DNA of 23,336 nucleotides from the IMG/VR virus record IMGVR_UViG_3300037140_000249, positions 1 to 23,336 of that record. One strand, written 5' to 3'. Made by a program: the position numbers and the translations under genes. Below the pieces are notes generated by a model, which had not been told where the DNA came from, ran no database searches, and was given only the letters and a program-made list of their open reading frames with translations. The DNA is from a virus. Positions 7,011 to 13,341 of the stretch are shown here, in pieces (position 1 is the first letter of the stretch; every line of letters begins with the position of its first letter).

Positions 7011-9095
7011 GTGAGCGACTTGAAGAAAGCATATGAAACGAAGCTAGCGTCGTCTGGACTGACGCCTGCTGACGGGAAGAAGCTTGCCTTCACCATCATC
7101 ACTGATCCCCAAAAAGAGGAGGACCACTTTTGCAGCGTGGCTGCCTTTAAGATCCCTTACACTGACCGCAATGGTAAGACAACAGGCTTTTATCGCATTC
7201 GTTACCTGGCCGGAACTAAGAAGGGCTTCGCCAAGGCGACCACCGCAAAAGAAAGACGCTACGACCAGCCAGCATCGGAGTTGCCGCAGCTTTACGCGCC
7301 AAACCTTTTACCGAAGGGAAAGGGTTGGGCCAAGATCTTCGCGGATCCTGCGATCCCCATTGTATTCACTGAGGGTGAGCTGAAAGCGGCATGCGCGACG
7401 AAGCACGGAGTGCCGACGCTGGCCTTGGGCGGTGTGTGGAACTTCAAGAGCAAGAAGAATGGGCTGCGGCGCCTGCCATTCTTTGAGGATATCAACTGGA
7501 AGGGCCGGACGATCTTCATCATCTTCGACAGCGACGCCGCCACGAACCCACAGGTGATGCAGGCGCAGTACAAGTTCGCGGAGGAGACCTTCGCCCTTGG
7601 TGCGGTGCCGCTTGTTGTGTCGCTGCCGCAGGAAGGGGACAAGAAGGTCGGGATCGATGACTACATCGTCGCCAATGGCGCCGTGGCCTTCAAGGATATG
7701 CTGCAGGATGAGGCCAACCACAAGCCCTTCGCCTTCGTGAAGGAGCTGTTGAAGCTGAACAGCGAGCTGGCGGTGGTGCATAAGCCCGTCGCCGTCATTC
7801 ACTTCCCCACGAGACAGTTGCTCGATAAGAACAGTGCCGCGATGCTCTACGCCAATTGCCGCATGATCGAGCCGAAGATGGTGGCGCCGAAGAAGCCGGG
7901 TGAGAAGGAGGGGATCAAGTACGAGGAGACGGGGACCTTCGACCGCTGGCTGAAGTGGGAGGGACGCGGTGAGGTCTTCGCGCCCGTGTATGAACCAGGA
8001 AAGGAACCATTCGTATGGCTCGACGACAAGCGGTACTTCAACACGTGGAAGGGCTGGGGCGCGAAGCCGGCGAAGGGCGACGTCTCGTTGTGGACCTGGC
8101 TGCTCGACAACGTCTTCAAGAACGCGACGCCGGCAGAGCGGCGCTGGTTCGAGCAATGGTGCGCCTATCCCATCCAAAACCCTGGGGTGAAGATGTATAC
8201 CTGCCCGATTTTGTTTGGACAGCTCAAGGGAACTGGGAAGAGTTTAATCGGCTTAAGTCTGAAGGAGATCTATGGTGAAAACGGAGCAGAAATTACAGAT
8301 ACTCAGCTGGAAGACGAGAGGAATGTCTTCGCTGCTGAGAAGCAATTTGTCCTTGCGAATGAAGTTACTGGGTCGGACAAGCGGACGATGGTGGGTAGAC
8401 TACGAAATCTTATTACACAGCATTCTGTCGTCATCAACAAGAAATATCAACCTGACTACGTGGTGCGTGATACGATCAACTACTTCTTTACTTCTAACCA
8501 CGTTGATGCTGTATACATGGAAGACGATGAGAGACGCTTCTTTGTGCATGAGGTGCTTGGTCCTCGGCTTGTCGACGTTGATAAGAAGAAAGTAGAGGCC
8601 TATGATGCGTGGTTTAAGTCGGGCGGCTGCGCTTCTGCCTTATTTCATCATCTACTCTCTTTTGATCTTACGGGTTTTGACCCTACTGCACCAGCACCAG
8701 ATACCGAGTCCAAGGACGCCATGGTCTCCGCCAGCCGCACTGAGCTCGAGTCATGGGCCTTTAAACTGAAGGAGGATCCTGACACATGCCTCCGCACGGG
8801 TAATACGATCATCCCCTTCTCGCTGTTCAAGGTCAAGGATCTCATCGACATCTTCGCAGGCGGTGACCTGAAAAAGCCGTATGAGAAGACGATGGCCAAC
8901 TCGTTACGAAAGGCCGGGTTCTTAAAGGCGGCGCACGGCAGCTCTTGCCCAACCAAGGATGGGCAGATTAATCTTTGGGCCATCCGTGATGATCATGATC
9001 ATAAGCTGTCACGCAAAGATATAGGCGAGAGATATGACGCTGAGCGAGACTTTACCAAACCAAAGAAATTTGCCAAGGGAGCGAAGAAGCCATGA
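7011..9095 (+). CDS. Primase-helicase: DUF3854-type TOPRIM domain plus SF3-like helicase
   Basis: A 694-residue replication protein. The N-terminal half shows a TOPRIM-like module of the DUF3854 type: VFTEGE at 118-123, GGVWNF near 135 and FIIFDSDA at 169-176. The C-terminal half is a DUF5906-like SF3 helicase: Walker A GQLKGTGKS at 403-411, a likely B segment FVLANEV near 440, and a sensor-like NYFFTSNH near 490. Such proteins prime and unwind DNA at the phage fork. The GTG at 7011 is chosen because AAGGGG lies six bases upstream; a TTG at 6984 would add nine residues but has no ribosome site. Its stop overlaps the next start as ATGA. Roughly 8200-8700, the helicase core, looks clearly more AT-rich than the flanks. 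Confidence 0.85.
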   Translation: MSDLKKAYETKLASSGLTPADGKKLAFTIITDPQKEEDHFCSVAAFKIPYTDRNGKTTGFYRIRYLAGTKKGFAKATTAKERRYDQPASELPQLYAPNLLPKGKGWAKIFADPAIPIVFTEGELKAACATKHGVPTLALGGVWNFKSKKNGLRRLPFFEDINWKGRTIFIIFDSDAATNPQVMQAQYKFAEETFALGAVPLVVSLPQEGDKKVGIDDYIVANGAVAFKDMLQDEANHKPFAFVKELLKLNSELAVVHKPVAVIHFPTRQLLDKNSAAMLYANCRMIEPKMVAPKKPGEKEGIKYEETGTFDRWLKWEGRGEVFAPVYEPGKEPFVWLDDKRYFNTWKGWGAKPAKGDVSLWTWLLDNVFKNATPAERRWFEQWCAYPIQNPGVKMYTCPILFGQLKGTGKSLIGLSLKEIYGENGAEITDTQLEDERNVFAAEKQFVLANEVTGSDKRTMVGRLRNLITQHSVVINKKYQPDYVVRDTINYFFTSNHVDAVYMEDDERRFFVHEVLGPRLVDVDKKKVEAYDAWFKSGGCASALFHHLLSFDLTGFDPTAPAPDTESKDAMVSASRTELESWAFKLKEDPDTCLRTGNTIIPFSLFKVKDLIDIFAGGDLKKPYEKTMANSLRKAGFLKAAHGSSCPTKDGQINLWAIRDDHDHKLSRKDIGERYDAERDFTKPKKFAKGAKKP

Positions 9096-9595
9096 CAAAA
9101 AATGAAGACCTGAAGCCAATCACGGTATATGACGAATTATTTTCCTTAGTTGAAAGCCAAACGGGAAAGGTTCTTTTTAATTCAGAGATGGATGACATTA
9201 TTCGAGTTGTGGAAAAATATAACCGCCCCACCGTCACCCCCACTGATGAAAAAGGCCGTCCCATGACTTATTGGGGAGGGTTGAAAAATATGAAAGATGC
9301 CACCACTGATGGAGATGCGGAGAAGGCTTTAGAATGGTTCGAGTTAATTCTTGACGAAAACGATGTAGAACGAGGCTGGGCACATAATTTTATTAGCGCC
9401 GCCCTTCAATCAACCCGCAAACCGCCAGTCGACACCATTCCCGTATCGAGGGAGGTATTGAAGAGGGTTAGGGATGCGATAGATGGGCTGCTATACGGAG
9501 TAGATTTAAAGAATGGGACGCACGCTAAAATTTATCGCCCTAAACTAGAACAAGCCCTTGCCAGCCTCGATGCAGTTTTGTCGGAGGGGGAGTAG
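9092..9595 (+). CDS. Hypothetical protein
   Basis: 167 residues, acidic, largely helical, with no motif I recognise. The central part (YWGGLKNMKDATTDGDAEKALEWFELILDEN) looks like a helical repeat. The C-terminus ends LASLDAVLSEGE. The ATG overlaps the primase-helicase stop (ATGA), so translation is coupled. The last 24 bases and the following start codon are part of a 29-bp sequence repeated at 9826-9854. Base composition is more AT-rich than in the primase N-terminal half. Confidence 0.7.
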   Translation: MTKNEDLKPITVYDELFSLVESQTGKVLFNSEMDDIIRVVEKYNRPTVTPTDEKGRPMTYWGGLKNMKDATTDGDAEKALEWFELILDENDVERGWAHNFISAALQSTRKPPVDTIPVSREVLKRVRDAIDGLLYGVDLKNGTHAKIYRPKLEQALASLDAVLSEGE

Positions 9596-9600
9596 ATGAA
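9572..9600 (+). repeat. Direct repeat copy 1 flanking a small gene
   Basis: GCAGTTTTGTCGGAGGGGGA followed by GTAGATGAA; it matches 9826-9854 at 27 of 29 positions. It carries the end of one gene, a strong ribosome site (GGAGG) and the start codon of the next. Confidence 0.9.
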
Positions 9601-9811
9601 ACGTCTAACTAAATTTGAACAGGGCTATATATGTGCTATGTCATGCTTAATTCATGGGCACGGGACTGGCACTGAAACGCGCGAGCTCTGGGCTTGCATA
9701 GGTTATCCATCAGCATTACAAGCGAAGAAGAGCGGGATGTGCGAATATGATGTGGAAACCTTGGAAATTTGTGAAAGAGATCATGGGTATATGAAAGAGA
9801 GATTAAAATGA
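9596..9811 (+). CDS. Small hypothetical protein between direct repeats
   Basis: 71 residues beginning MKRLTKFEQGYICAMSC. It has five Cys and several His (residues around 17-25 and 33, and MCEYDVETLEICERDHGY near the end), so metal binding is possible but no known arrangement is clear. It begins immediately after the previous stop with GGAGGGGG upstream, and ends in ATGA overlapping a 13-codon frame. It is bracketed by 29-bp near-identical repeats (9572-9600, 9826-9854), which suggests a cassette inserted by, or prone to loss by, recombination. Confidence 0.65.
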   Translation: MKRLTKFEQGYICAMSCLIHGHGTGTETRELWACIGYPSALQAKKSGMCEYDVETLEICERDHGYMKERLK

Positions 9812-9849
9812 CCGACCAGCGCAAGGCAGTTTTATCGGAGGGGGAGTAA
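9808..9849 (+). pseudogene. 13-codon remnant minigene ending AVLSEGE
   Basis: Encodes MTDQRKAVLSEGE. The last seven residues are identical to the C-terminus of the 167-aa protein encoded at 9092-9595, while the first five are unrelated. It starts inside the stop of the upstream gene (ATGA) and ends directly before the next start. The simplest reading is a scar: the start of a deleted gene joined to a duplicated 3' end. It may still be translated as a coupling minigene. Confidence 0.45.
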
Positions 9850-9854
9850 ATGAA
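9826..9854 (+). repeat. Direct repeat copy 2 flanking a small gene
   Basis: GCAGTTTTATCGGAGGGGGA followed by GTAAATGAA; it differs from 9572-9600 at two positions only. It supplies the ribosome site and start codon of the gene at 9850. Confidence 0.9.
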
Positions 9855-10197
9855 GACACCAAAGCGCCCAGCCCAAACCCCAGAAGAACGCCGCCACGCG
9901 AGGCTTGGTTGGATGCTACTCGAGTGGAAGATCATGTATTATTACCCAGAGATGATCGCCGAAGAGCTGCAGGACGGGCTAACAGTGGACGATGAGATCT
10001 TCGACCAATACGAGCTGGAATACCTGCACCTCTGTGTTAAGCTTGGCAAGGAGAATACGATCTCGCACAAGTATGGCCCGGACAATTGGGACGGCCTGAT
10101 CGGCGAAGGGATGCAGGAGGTTGATTTCGGCCGGCCTTCGGTGCAGCTTGTCTTGTCGAAGTACGGGGTCAAACAGAAAAAAGGAGCGAGGCAATGA
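9850..10197 (+). CDS. Hypothetical protein
   Basis: 115 residues, beginning MKTPKRPAQTPEERRHARLGWMLLEWKIMYYYPE, with a basic N-terminus, a helical aromatic-rich segment, an acidic middle (DDEIFDQYELEYLHLCVKLG) and a basic tail. No family is recognised. The start has a strong GGAGGGGG within the direct repeat. The stop overlaps the next ATG (ATGA at 10194-10197), part of a long chain of coupled tiny genes running to 12197. Confidence 0.7.
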   Translation: MKTPKRPAQTPEERRHARLGWMLLEWKIMYYYPEMIAEELQDGLTVDDEIFDQYELEYLHLCVKLGKENTISHKYGPDNWDGLIGEGMQEVDFGRPSVQLVLSKYGVKQKKGARQ

Positions 10198-10400
10198 CAT
10201 TATATAAGGTTTATCGGGTGCGTCGTGGCTTTGGCGGCGTTTGTGTACTGCAAGGCTTATTTGAAGGGCCAGCATTCGAAGGTGGTCATGTTGATGCCTC
10301 AAAGCGCGTGGAATATTGGTCGGATATTCCTTTTGATCGAGCTCCGACAGCACTTTTTATCTCACCATTAAGGGAGAAGACCAATGACAAACTTATCTGA
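10194..10400 (+). CDS. Small hypothetical protein
   Basis: 68 residues, MTLYKVYRVRRGFGGVCVLQGLFEG at the start, probably a small beta-rich fold. No recognisable motif. It is coupled by ATGA to the upstream gene and overlaps the LuxR-type gene by 17 bases. The AAGGGAGAAG near its end serves as the ribosome site for the next gene. Confidence 0.65.
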   Translation: MTLYKVYRVRRGFGGVCVLQGLFEGPAFEGGHVDASKRVEYWSDIPFDRAPTALFISPLREKTNDKLI

Positions 10401-10605
10401 TACCCTGAGCGATCGGGAATGGCAGATCGTGCACGAGCTCTGCAAGGGCGACCAAAATAAGGTCATCGCGCATACGCTGAATATCGCTAACACGACGGTT
10501 AAAGTCCACGTCCGGAGCATCATCCATAAGCTGCGCGTGACCAACAGAACCCAAGTTGTGATATGGGCGATAAGGAATGGGCTCGATGGCACGCGCGCGG
10601 GTTAA
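10384..10605 (+). CDS. LuxR/GerE-type HTH DNA-binding protein (stand-alone domain)
   Basis: 73 residues, nearly all one LuxR C-terminal helix-turn-helix: LSDREWQIVHELCKG at 8-22, NKVIAHTLNIANTTVKVHV at 25-43 with the recognition helix, then IIHKLRVTNRTQ. The match to the LT.RE..VL...A.G..NKEIA..L.IS..TVK.H...I..KL.V.NR pattern is close. There is no receiver or autoinducer domain, so it resembles GerE-like stand-alone regulators. These bind DNA as dimers and activate or repress transcription. In a phage middle region it probably times phage genes or alters a host regulon (inference). The start has AGGGAG about six bases upstream. Confidence 0.88.
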   Translation: MTNLSDTLSDREWQIVHELCKGDQNKVIAHTLNIANTTVKVHVRSIIHKLRVTNRTQVVIWAIRNGLDGTRAG

Positions 10606-10759
10606 CTCATTCAAGATGTGCGAGCTCCATCGGGCGCGGCGCGCGTATCCGTATGAGCATTGCTGCGCTTGCTCCAGGGCGAATATCAGCTGGAAGAAGA
10701 CAGCGTTGCTGCATCGGCTCTTCCCAAAGATCATGAGCGAGGCCATCGATGCGCGCTAA
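10586..10759 (+). CDS. Small Cys-rich hypothetical protein
   Basis: 57 residues from the ATG at 10586, which is nine bases after AAGGA; an ATG at 10577 is also in frame but too close to it. The N-terminal third contains C..H plus a CCAC cluster (MCELHRARRAYPYEHCCACSR), suggesting a small zinc site. The rest is basic and helical. It overlaps the LuxR-type gene by 20 bases and the next gene by 11. No family is recognised. Confidence 0.55.
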   Translation: MARARVNSFKMCELHRARRAYPYEHCCACSRANISWKKTALLHRLFPKIMSEAIDAR

Positions 10760-10985
10760 CACGATGGAATTTGTCGAGCGGACGATCGCGAACCTCAAGG
10801 CAGCTTTGACGCGGCATGGCCAACTGCCACCGCTGCAAGGCGGCTCGGAGATGCTGCACGTCAGGATCGCTGACATCGCCGCGAGGGAGGCGGAGCTGCT
10901 CGAGATCTGGGAGGACATCGACCGCTGTGTCAGGGCCGCGAGGCGCGAGGTTCAATTCGAGATCCAGGCAGGGAGCGACAAATGA
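10749..10985 (+). CDS. Small helical hypothetical protein
   Basis: 78 residues, MRANTMEFVERTIANLKAALTRHG at the start and then AADIA-type helices rich in Glu, Arg and Ala (REAELLEIWEDIDRCVRAARREVQ), consistent with a helical hairpin or coiled coil. A second ATG at 10764 is possible. The stop overlaps the next ATG by four bases. Function unknown. Confidence 0.6.
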   Translation: MRANTMEFVERTIANLKAALTRHGQLPPLQGGSEMLHVRIADIAAREAELLEIWEDIDRCVRAARREVQFEIQAGSDK

Positions 10986-11125
10986 ATGAATATTATCAAC
11001 GGAGGCCTGACGGGAAGGTCGTGATCCTCTATGATTTCACTGACGAGCAGGACGAAGGCGACGCGTTGCCTGAGATCCCAAGCCGCCAGAACGTGGTGCC
11101 ATTCAAGAAGGAGGACAAGCGATGA
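10982..11125 (+). CDS. Very small acidic hypothetical protein
   Basis: 47 residues: MNEYYQRRPDGKVVILYDF followed by an acidic stretch (TDEQDEGDALPEI) and a basic tail (FKKEDKR). ATGA overlaps on both sides (10982-10985 and 11122-11125) fill the gap between neighbours exactly, which is the main evidence that it is a real gene despite its length. No recognised family. Confidence 0.6.
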   Translation: MNEYYQRRPDGKVVILYDFTDEQDEGDALPEIPSRQNVVPFKKEDKR

Positions 11126-11511
11126 ACCCATGGAAGATCTTAGGTGTGCACCGGAAGAGCAGTGACGCGGAGATCCGCGACGCTTATTATGGGCTGGCTA
11201 AAGAATATCACTGTGATTGGCATGGGTCTCAATGGACCGCAGAATTTATTAACGCTAATAAGGCTTATAAGGCGATCCAGACGGCGCAGGCGCGGCGGAA
11301 GTTTCTAGACAAGGTGATTGGTAAGGACTGCGGCACGTGTAAAGGAACTGGGACTATCTCAAAGGCGACGAGCTTAACAACAAAGACCCATACTGCTTGC
11401 AAAGACTGCGGCGGCGCGGGTCTGATCATAAGGGAGAAGAACGATGAGCGGACTATTGAGCTACGAGGAACTGATGGCGTTGGTGGCAAGAGGCGTCATA
11501 AAAAACACTGA
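11122..11511 (+). CDS. J-domain protein with DnaJ-type CxxCxGxG motifs and altered HPD
   Basis: 129 residues. Residues 3-60 form a J-domain (WKILGVHRKSSDAEIRDAYYGLAKEYH...NKAYKAI). Two CxxCxGxG zinc motifs follow at about 70-77 and 93-100, half the number in full DnaJ. J-domains stimulate DnaK ATPase through an invariant HPD loop; here the loop reads HCD (30-32), so canonical DnaK activation may be impaired or altered. It has no peptide-binding domain. The last ~23 residues (NDERTIELRG...) lie in the 68-base overlap with the dCTP-deaminase-like gene and look like an unselected tail. A phage could use this to recruit or sequester host DnaK (inference). Confidence 0.75.
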   Translation: MNPWKILGVHRKSSDAEIRDAYYGLAKEYHCDWHGSQWTAEFINANKAYKAIQTAQARRKFLDKVIGKDCGTCKGTGTISKATSLTTKTHTACKDCGGAGLIIREKNDERTIELRGTDGVGGKRRHKKH

Positions 11512-11959
11512 GCTGAACCAGGTGAAGGCCTGTTCCATTGAGCTAACAATGGACGCGAGCTTATCAATGGAGGTCTTTGAGATGCCAAGTGAGGAGATGG
11601 TCTGGCCGCGTCACCGGATCGACCTTGATTACCGCGATCCTATTAAGACGACGATGATCGACGCGCGGCCAAGCTTTGACCTTGAGCCAGGGTCGGCAGT
11701 GATGATCAAGACGCGGGAGTACTTCAACCTTCCGAACGACATCAGCATGCAGCTTGTCAGTACGCTGCCGATGGCACGCGCCTGTCTTGGGCTCAGCGGC
11801 TGTACCTTCAGGGCCGCGGGGTTCGGGGATCAGAGCCTGCCGCTGACGCTTGTCAACCTAACACAAAACCACCTCATCACCTTAAGACCTGGCAACGTCA
11901 TCGCGCAGGCGCTTCTGTTCCACCACCGCGCTGTTCCAATGGAGATCTGTCATGTCTGA
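11444..11959 (+). CDS. dCTP deaminase/dUTPase-fold protein with degenerate active site
   Basis: 171 residues with the Dcd layout: VKACSIELTMDA near 28 (Dcd: NGATVDVRLGN), FDLEPGSAVMIKTREYFNLP near 78, then MARACLGLSGCTFRAAGFG and LPLTLVNLTQNHLITLRPGNVIAQALLF. Bacterial Dcd deaminates dCTP to dUTP. The catalytic Glu expected in the LExxN segment is Thr here (LTLVNL), and the RSSLARLGL motif is disturbed, so activity is doubtful. It may be a divergent enzyme or a structural/regulatory derivative. GGGAG precedes the ATG. In context it would act on the deoxycytidine nucleotide pool, consistent with the modification block at 19149-21777. Confidence 0.72.
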   Translation: MSGLLSYEELMALVARGVIKNTELNQVKACSIELTMDASLSMEVFEMPSEEMVWPRHRIDLDYRDPIKTTMIDARPSFDLEPGSAVMIKTREYFNLPNDISMQLVSTLPMARACLGLSGCTFRAAGFGDQSLPLTLVNLTQNHLITLRPGNVIAQALLFHHRAVPMEICHV

Positions 11960-12197
11960 TACTGAAAATTCTGTTATTAAGCCACCTGTCATTAAGTGGG
12001 TTGAGTCACGCAATAGGTTTGACCAGCTCGATGGGATCGGTGCCTCATTTCACCTTGGGATGCGGGAGGAAAAGGTCGTGGTGGTGTTCAAGAAGCTGCC
12101 GCCAACGACCCGGGACCTTTATCAGGCCCGCGGTGCCATTGAGGAGGCGGTGAAGCGTAAGTGGCAAAAGTGGCTAGTGAGAACGACAATAATATAG
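11952..12197 (+). CDS. Small hypothetical protein
   Basis: 81 residues, MSDTENSVIKPPVIKWVESRNRF at the start, then strands (ASFHLGMREEKVVVVFKKL) and a basic C-terminal helix (AIEEAVKRKWQKWLVR). No family is recognised. It overlaps the previous gene by eight bases and is the last member of the coupled small-gene chain; a 127-base gap follows. Confidence 0.6.
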   Translation: MSDTENSVIKPPVIKWVESRNRFDQLDGIGASFHLGMREEKVVVVFKKLPPTTRDLYQARGAIEEAVKRKWQKWLVRTTII

Positions 12198-12324
12198 CTC
12201 AATAAGGTAATAAAACATCAAAGTGCAAAAAGTGTTATTTAGGCGATTTTCTTTTAACCTTGGCGTGATAGGGTGGTGGTTATAGGGTGACTTCCTCATC
12301 CTGCTAACCTCAAAGGAGACTATA
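12198..12324 (+). promoter_or_regulatory. Intergenic region, possible promoter
   Basis: The only sizeable gap between 9092 and 14098. TTGGCG at 12260-12265 and TATAGG at 12281-12286 are 15 bases apart, a weak promoter match. The 3' end carries AACCTCAAAGGAG, a leader shared with three other rightward genes. No clear terminator is visible. Confidence 0.3.
12304..12320 (+). promoter_or_regulatory. Conserved AACCTCAAAGGAG leader (ribosome binding site)
   Basis: The same leader occurs before the genes at 6545 (6520-6535), 12325 (here), 12536 (12514-12528) and 13334 (13310-13325, with CAACAAAAGGA). The AACCTCAA part lies upstream of the Shine-Dalgarno core and is not explained by ribosome pairing alone. 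Confidence 0.6.
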
Positions 12325-12513
12325 ATGACTGATAATCTTGAACACCTGCCGATCTATGACCCTGCCCGCGTCTTTGCAGCACTGGTCGCGACCTTCAACG
12401 CCGCACCTGAGGATCAGAAGACGATCTGCAAGGGTTGTGGCTGCGATATGCTGAAGGGTGGACCTTTCCACAGCTGTTGCTCAGCGATCTGCTTCCGTGA
12501 CTCATACTGCTAA
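12325..12513 (+). CDS. Small zinc-ribbon-like protein
   Basis: 62 residues. The C-terminal half has seven Cys in CKGCGCDM...HSCCSAICFRDSYC (about residues 35-62), suggesting one or two zinc ions, while the N-terminal half is a short helix (VFAALVATFNAAPEDQ). Small zinc-finger proteins are common in phage early regions and often bind nucleic acid or host polymerase, but no specific family is clear. It has a strong AAAGGAG site eight bases before the ATG and is followed closely by the next gene. Confidence 0.7.
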   Translation: MTDNLEHLPIYDPARVFAALVATFNAAPEDQKTICKGCGCDMLKGGPFHSCCSAICFRDSYC

Positions 12514-12535
12514 TCAACCTCAAAGGAGAAATACA

Positions 12536-13045
12536 ATGGCTAGAACAAACGCTAAACTCGATATGAAGAAAGAAGCCGCCGCTGCAAGCGCCGGCGCAGA
12601 GACAATCCCGCAGGTGACGGAGAAGACGCTTATCGATGTCTGTCCGCCAAGCGTGATTAACAAATTCAAGGCCGCGAAGACGCCTGCTCTTAGGGCAGAT
12701 TTGCTCTATGCTCTCACAAATGGGGAGCTTAAAAAGCGGCGCGCGGCCTTGAGTGAAATGGAGGACTTCACCAAGTCCTTGAAAGCCTGGTTCATCCAAG
12801 AGTTTAAGGACGATCAGAAAGGCGTGACCGGTAAACTTGGCCGCGTCGAGGTGAAGAGACGTGACGAGCCTGCCATCACAGACGTGGAGAAGTTCTGCGC
12901 CTATGTGTGGAAGAAGAAGGAGTTTGACCTGCTCGCCATAAAGAAGGGTTCGGTCAAGGACCGTTGGGAGCAGGACTCAGAGGTGCCTGGTGTCTCACAC
13001 GTCTCGGTCGAGACCATCTCTCTCACTGGTGTGAAGGGGAAATAA
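12536..13045 (+). CDS. Putative Gam-like host-nuclease inhibitor or DNA-end protein
   Basis: 169 residues, starting MARTNAKLDMKKEAAAASAGA after AAAGGAGAA. A helical central part (KRRAALSEMEDFTKSLKAWFIQEF) is followed by GKLGRVEVKRRDEPAITDVEKFCAYVWKKKEFDLL. The order of a helical pair, a G-V-V-RR-P strand and a W-containing helix recalls Gam-type proteins, which bind DNA ends and block RecBCD-like nucleases. The resemblance is by eye and weak. Position just before a putative ssDNA-binding protein, polymerase and nuclease supports a replication or recombination role. An alternative is a phage-specific protein of unknown function. Confidence 0.6.
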   Translation: MARTNAKLDMKKEAAAASAGAETIPQVTEKTLIDVCPPSVINKFKAAKTPALRADLLYALTNGELKKRRAALSEMEDFTKSLKAWFIQEFKDDQKGVTGKLGRVEVKRRDEPAITDVEKFCAYVWKKKEFDLLAIKKGSVKDRWEQDSEVPGVSHVSVETISLTGVKGK

Positions 13046-13046
13046 G

Positions 13047-13160
13047 ATGGCAAGAACACAACCTTTTAGCCGCGCTGAACTACAAGAGATGATAGTGGAT
13101 CTTGAGGTCCTCGAGGTCTCTGGTGTGTTGTCGGAGTACAACACAACACAACACTCTTAA
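13047..13160 (+). CDS. Very small hypothetical protein
   Basis: 37 residues (MARTQPFSRAELQEMIVDLE then EVSGVLSEYNTTQHS). AAGGGGA sits about six bases before the ATG and the gene starts one base after the preceding stop. The first four residues repeat those of the upstream protein (MART). No family is recognised; the reading-frame fit and ribosome site are the only support. Confidence 0.45.
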   Translation: MARTQPFSRAELQEMIVDLEVLEVSGVLSEYNTTQHS

Positions 13161-13212
13161 TCCATTCACAACAGGCACTTTCACAATTGCTTGAAAAGAC
13201 ACCGGAGGGAAT

Positions 13213-13341
13213 ATGAGGCTCGAGCAGCAACAATGGCCGCCTGTCAGCAAGATGGGTTGGTTTAAATTCTACCAATTTCTAAATGCCCAAAAGGGCAATG
13301 ACAACAACAAACCTCAACAAAAGGATATTAACAATGGCTAA
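13213..13341 (+). CDS. Very small hypothetical protein overlapping the next start
   Basis: 42 residues, MRLEQQQWPPVSKMGWFKFY then a polar Asn/Gln-rich tail. GGAGG lies four bases before the ATG. The stop overlaps the downstream ATG by eight bases, so it may couple translation into the ssDNA-binding-like gene. No family is recognised. Confidence 0.45.
   Translation: MRLEQQQWPPVSKMGWFKFYQFLNAQKGNDNNKPQQKDINNG

Noticed and set aside
7308-8177. Long open frame antisense to the primase-helicase
   Set aside because: It is opposite a gene with clear TOPRIM and Walker motifs, has no ribosome site, and is Leu/Arg/His-rich without motifs, as expected from antisense reading of GC-rich codons.
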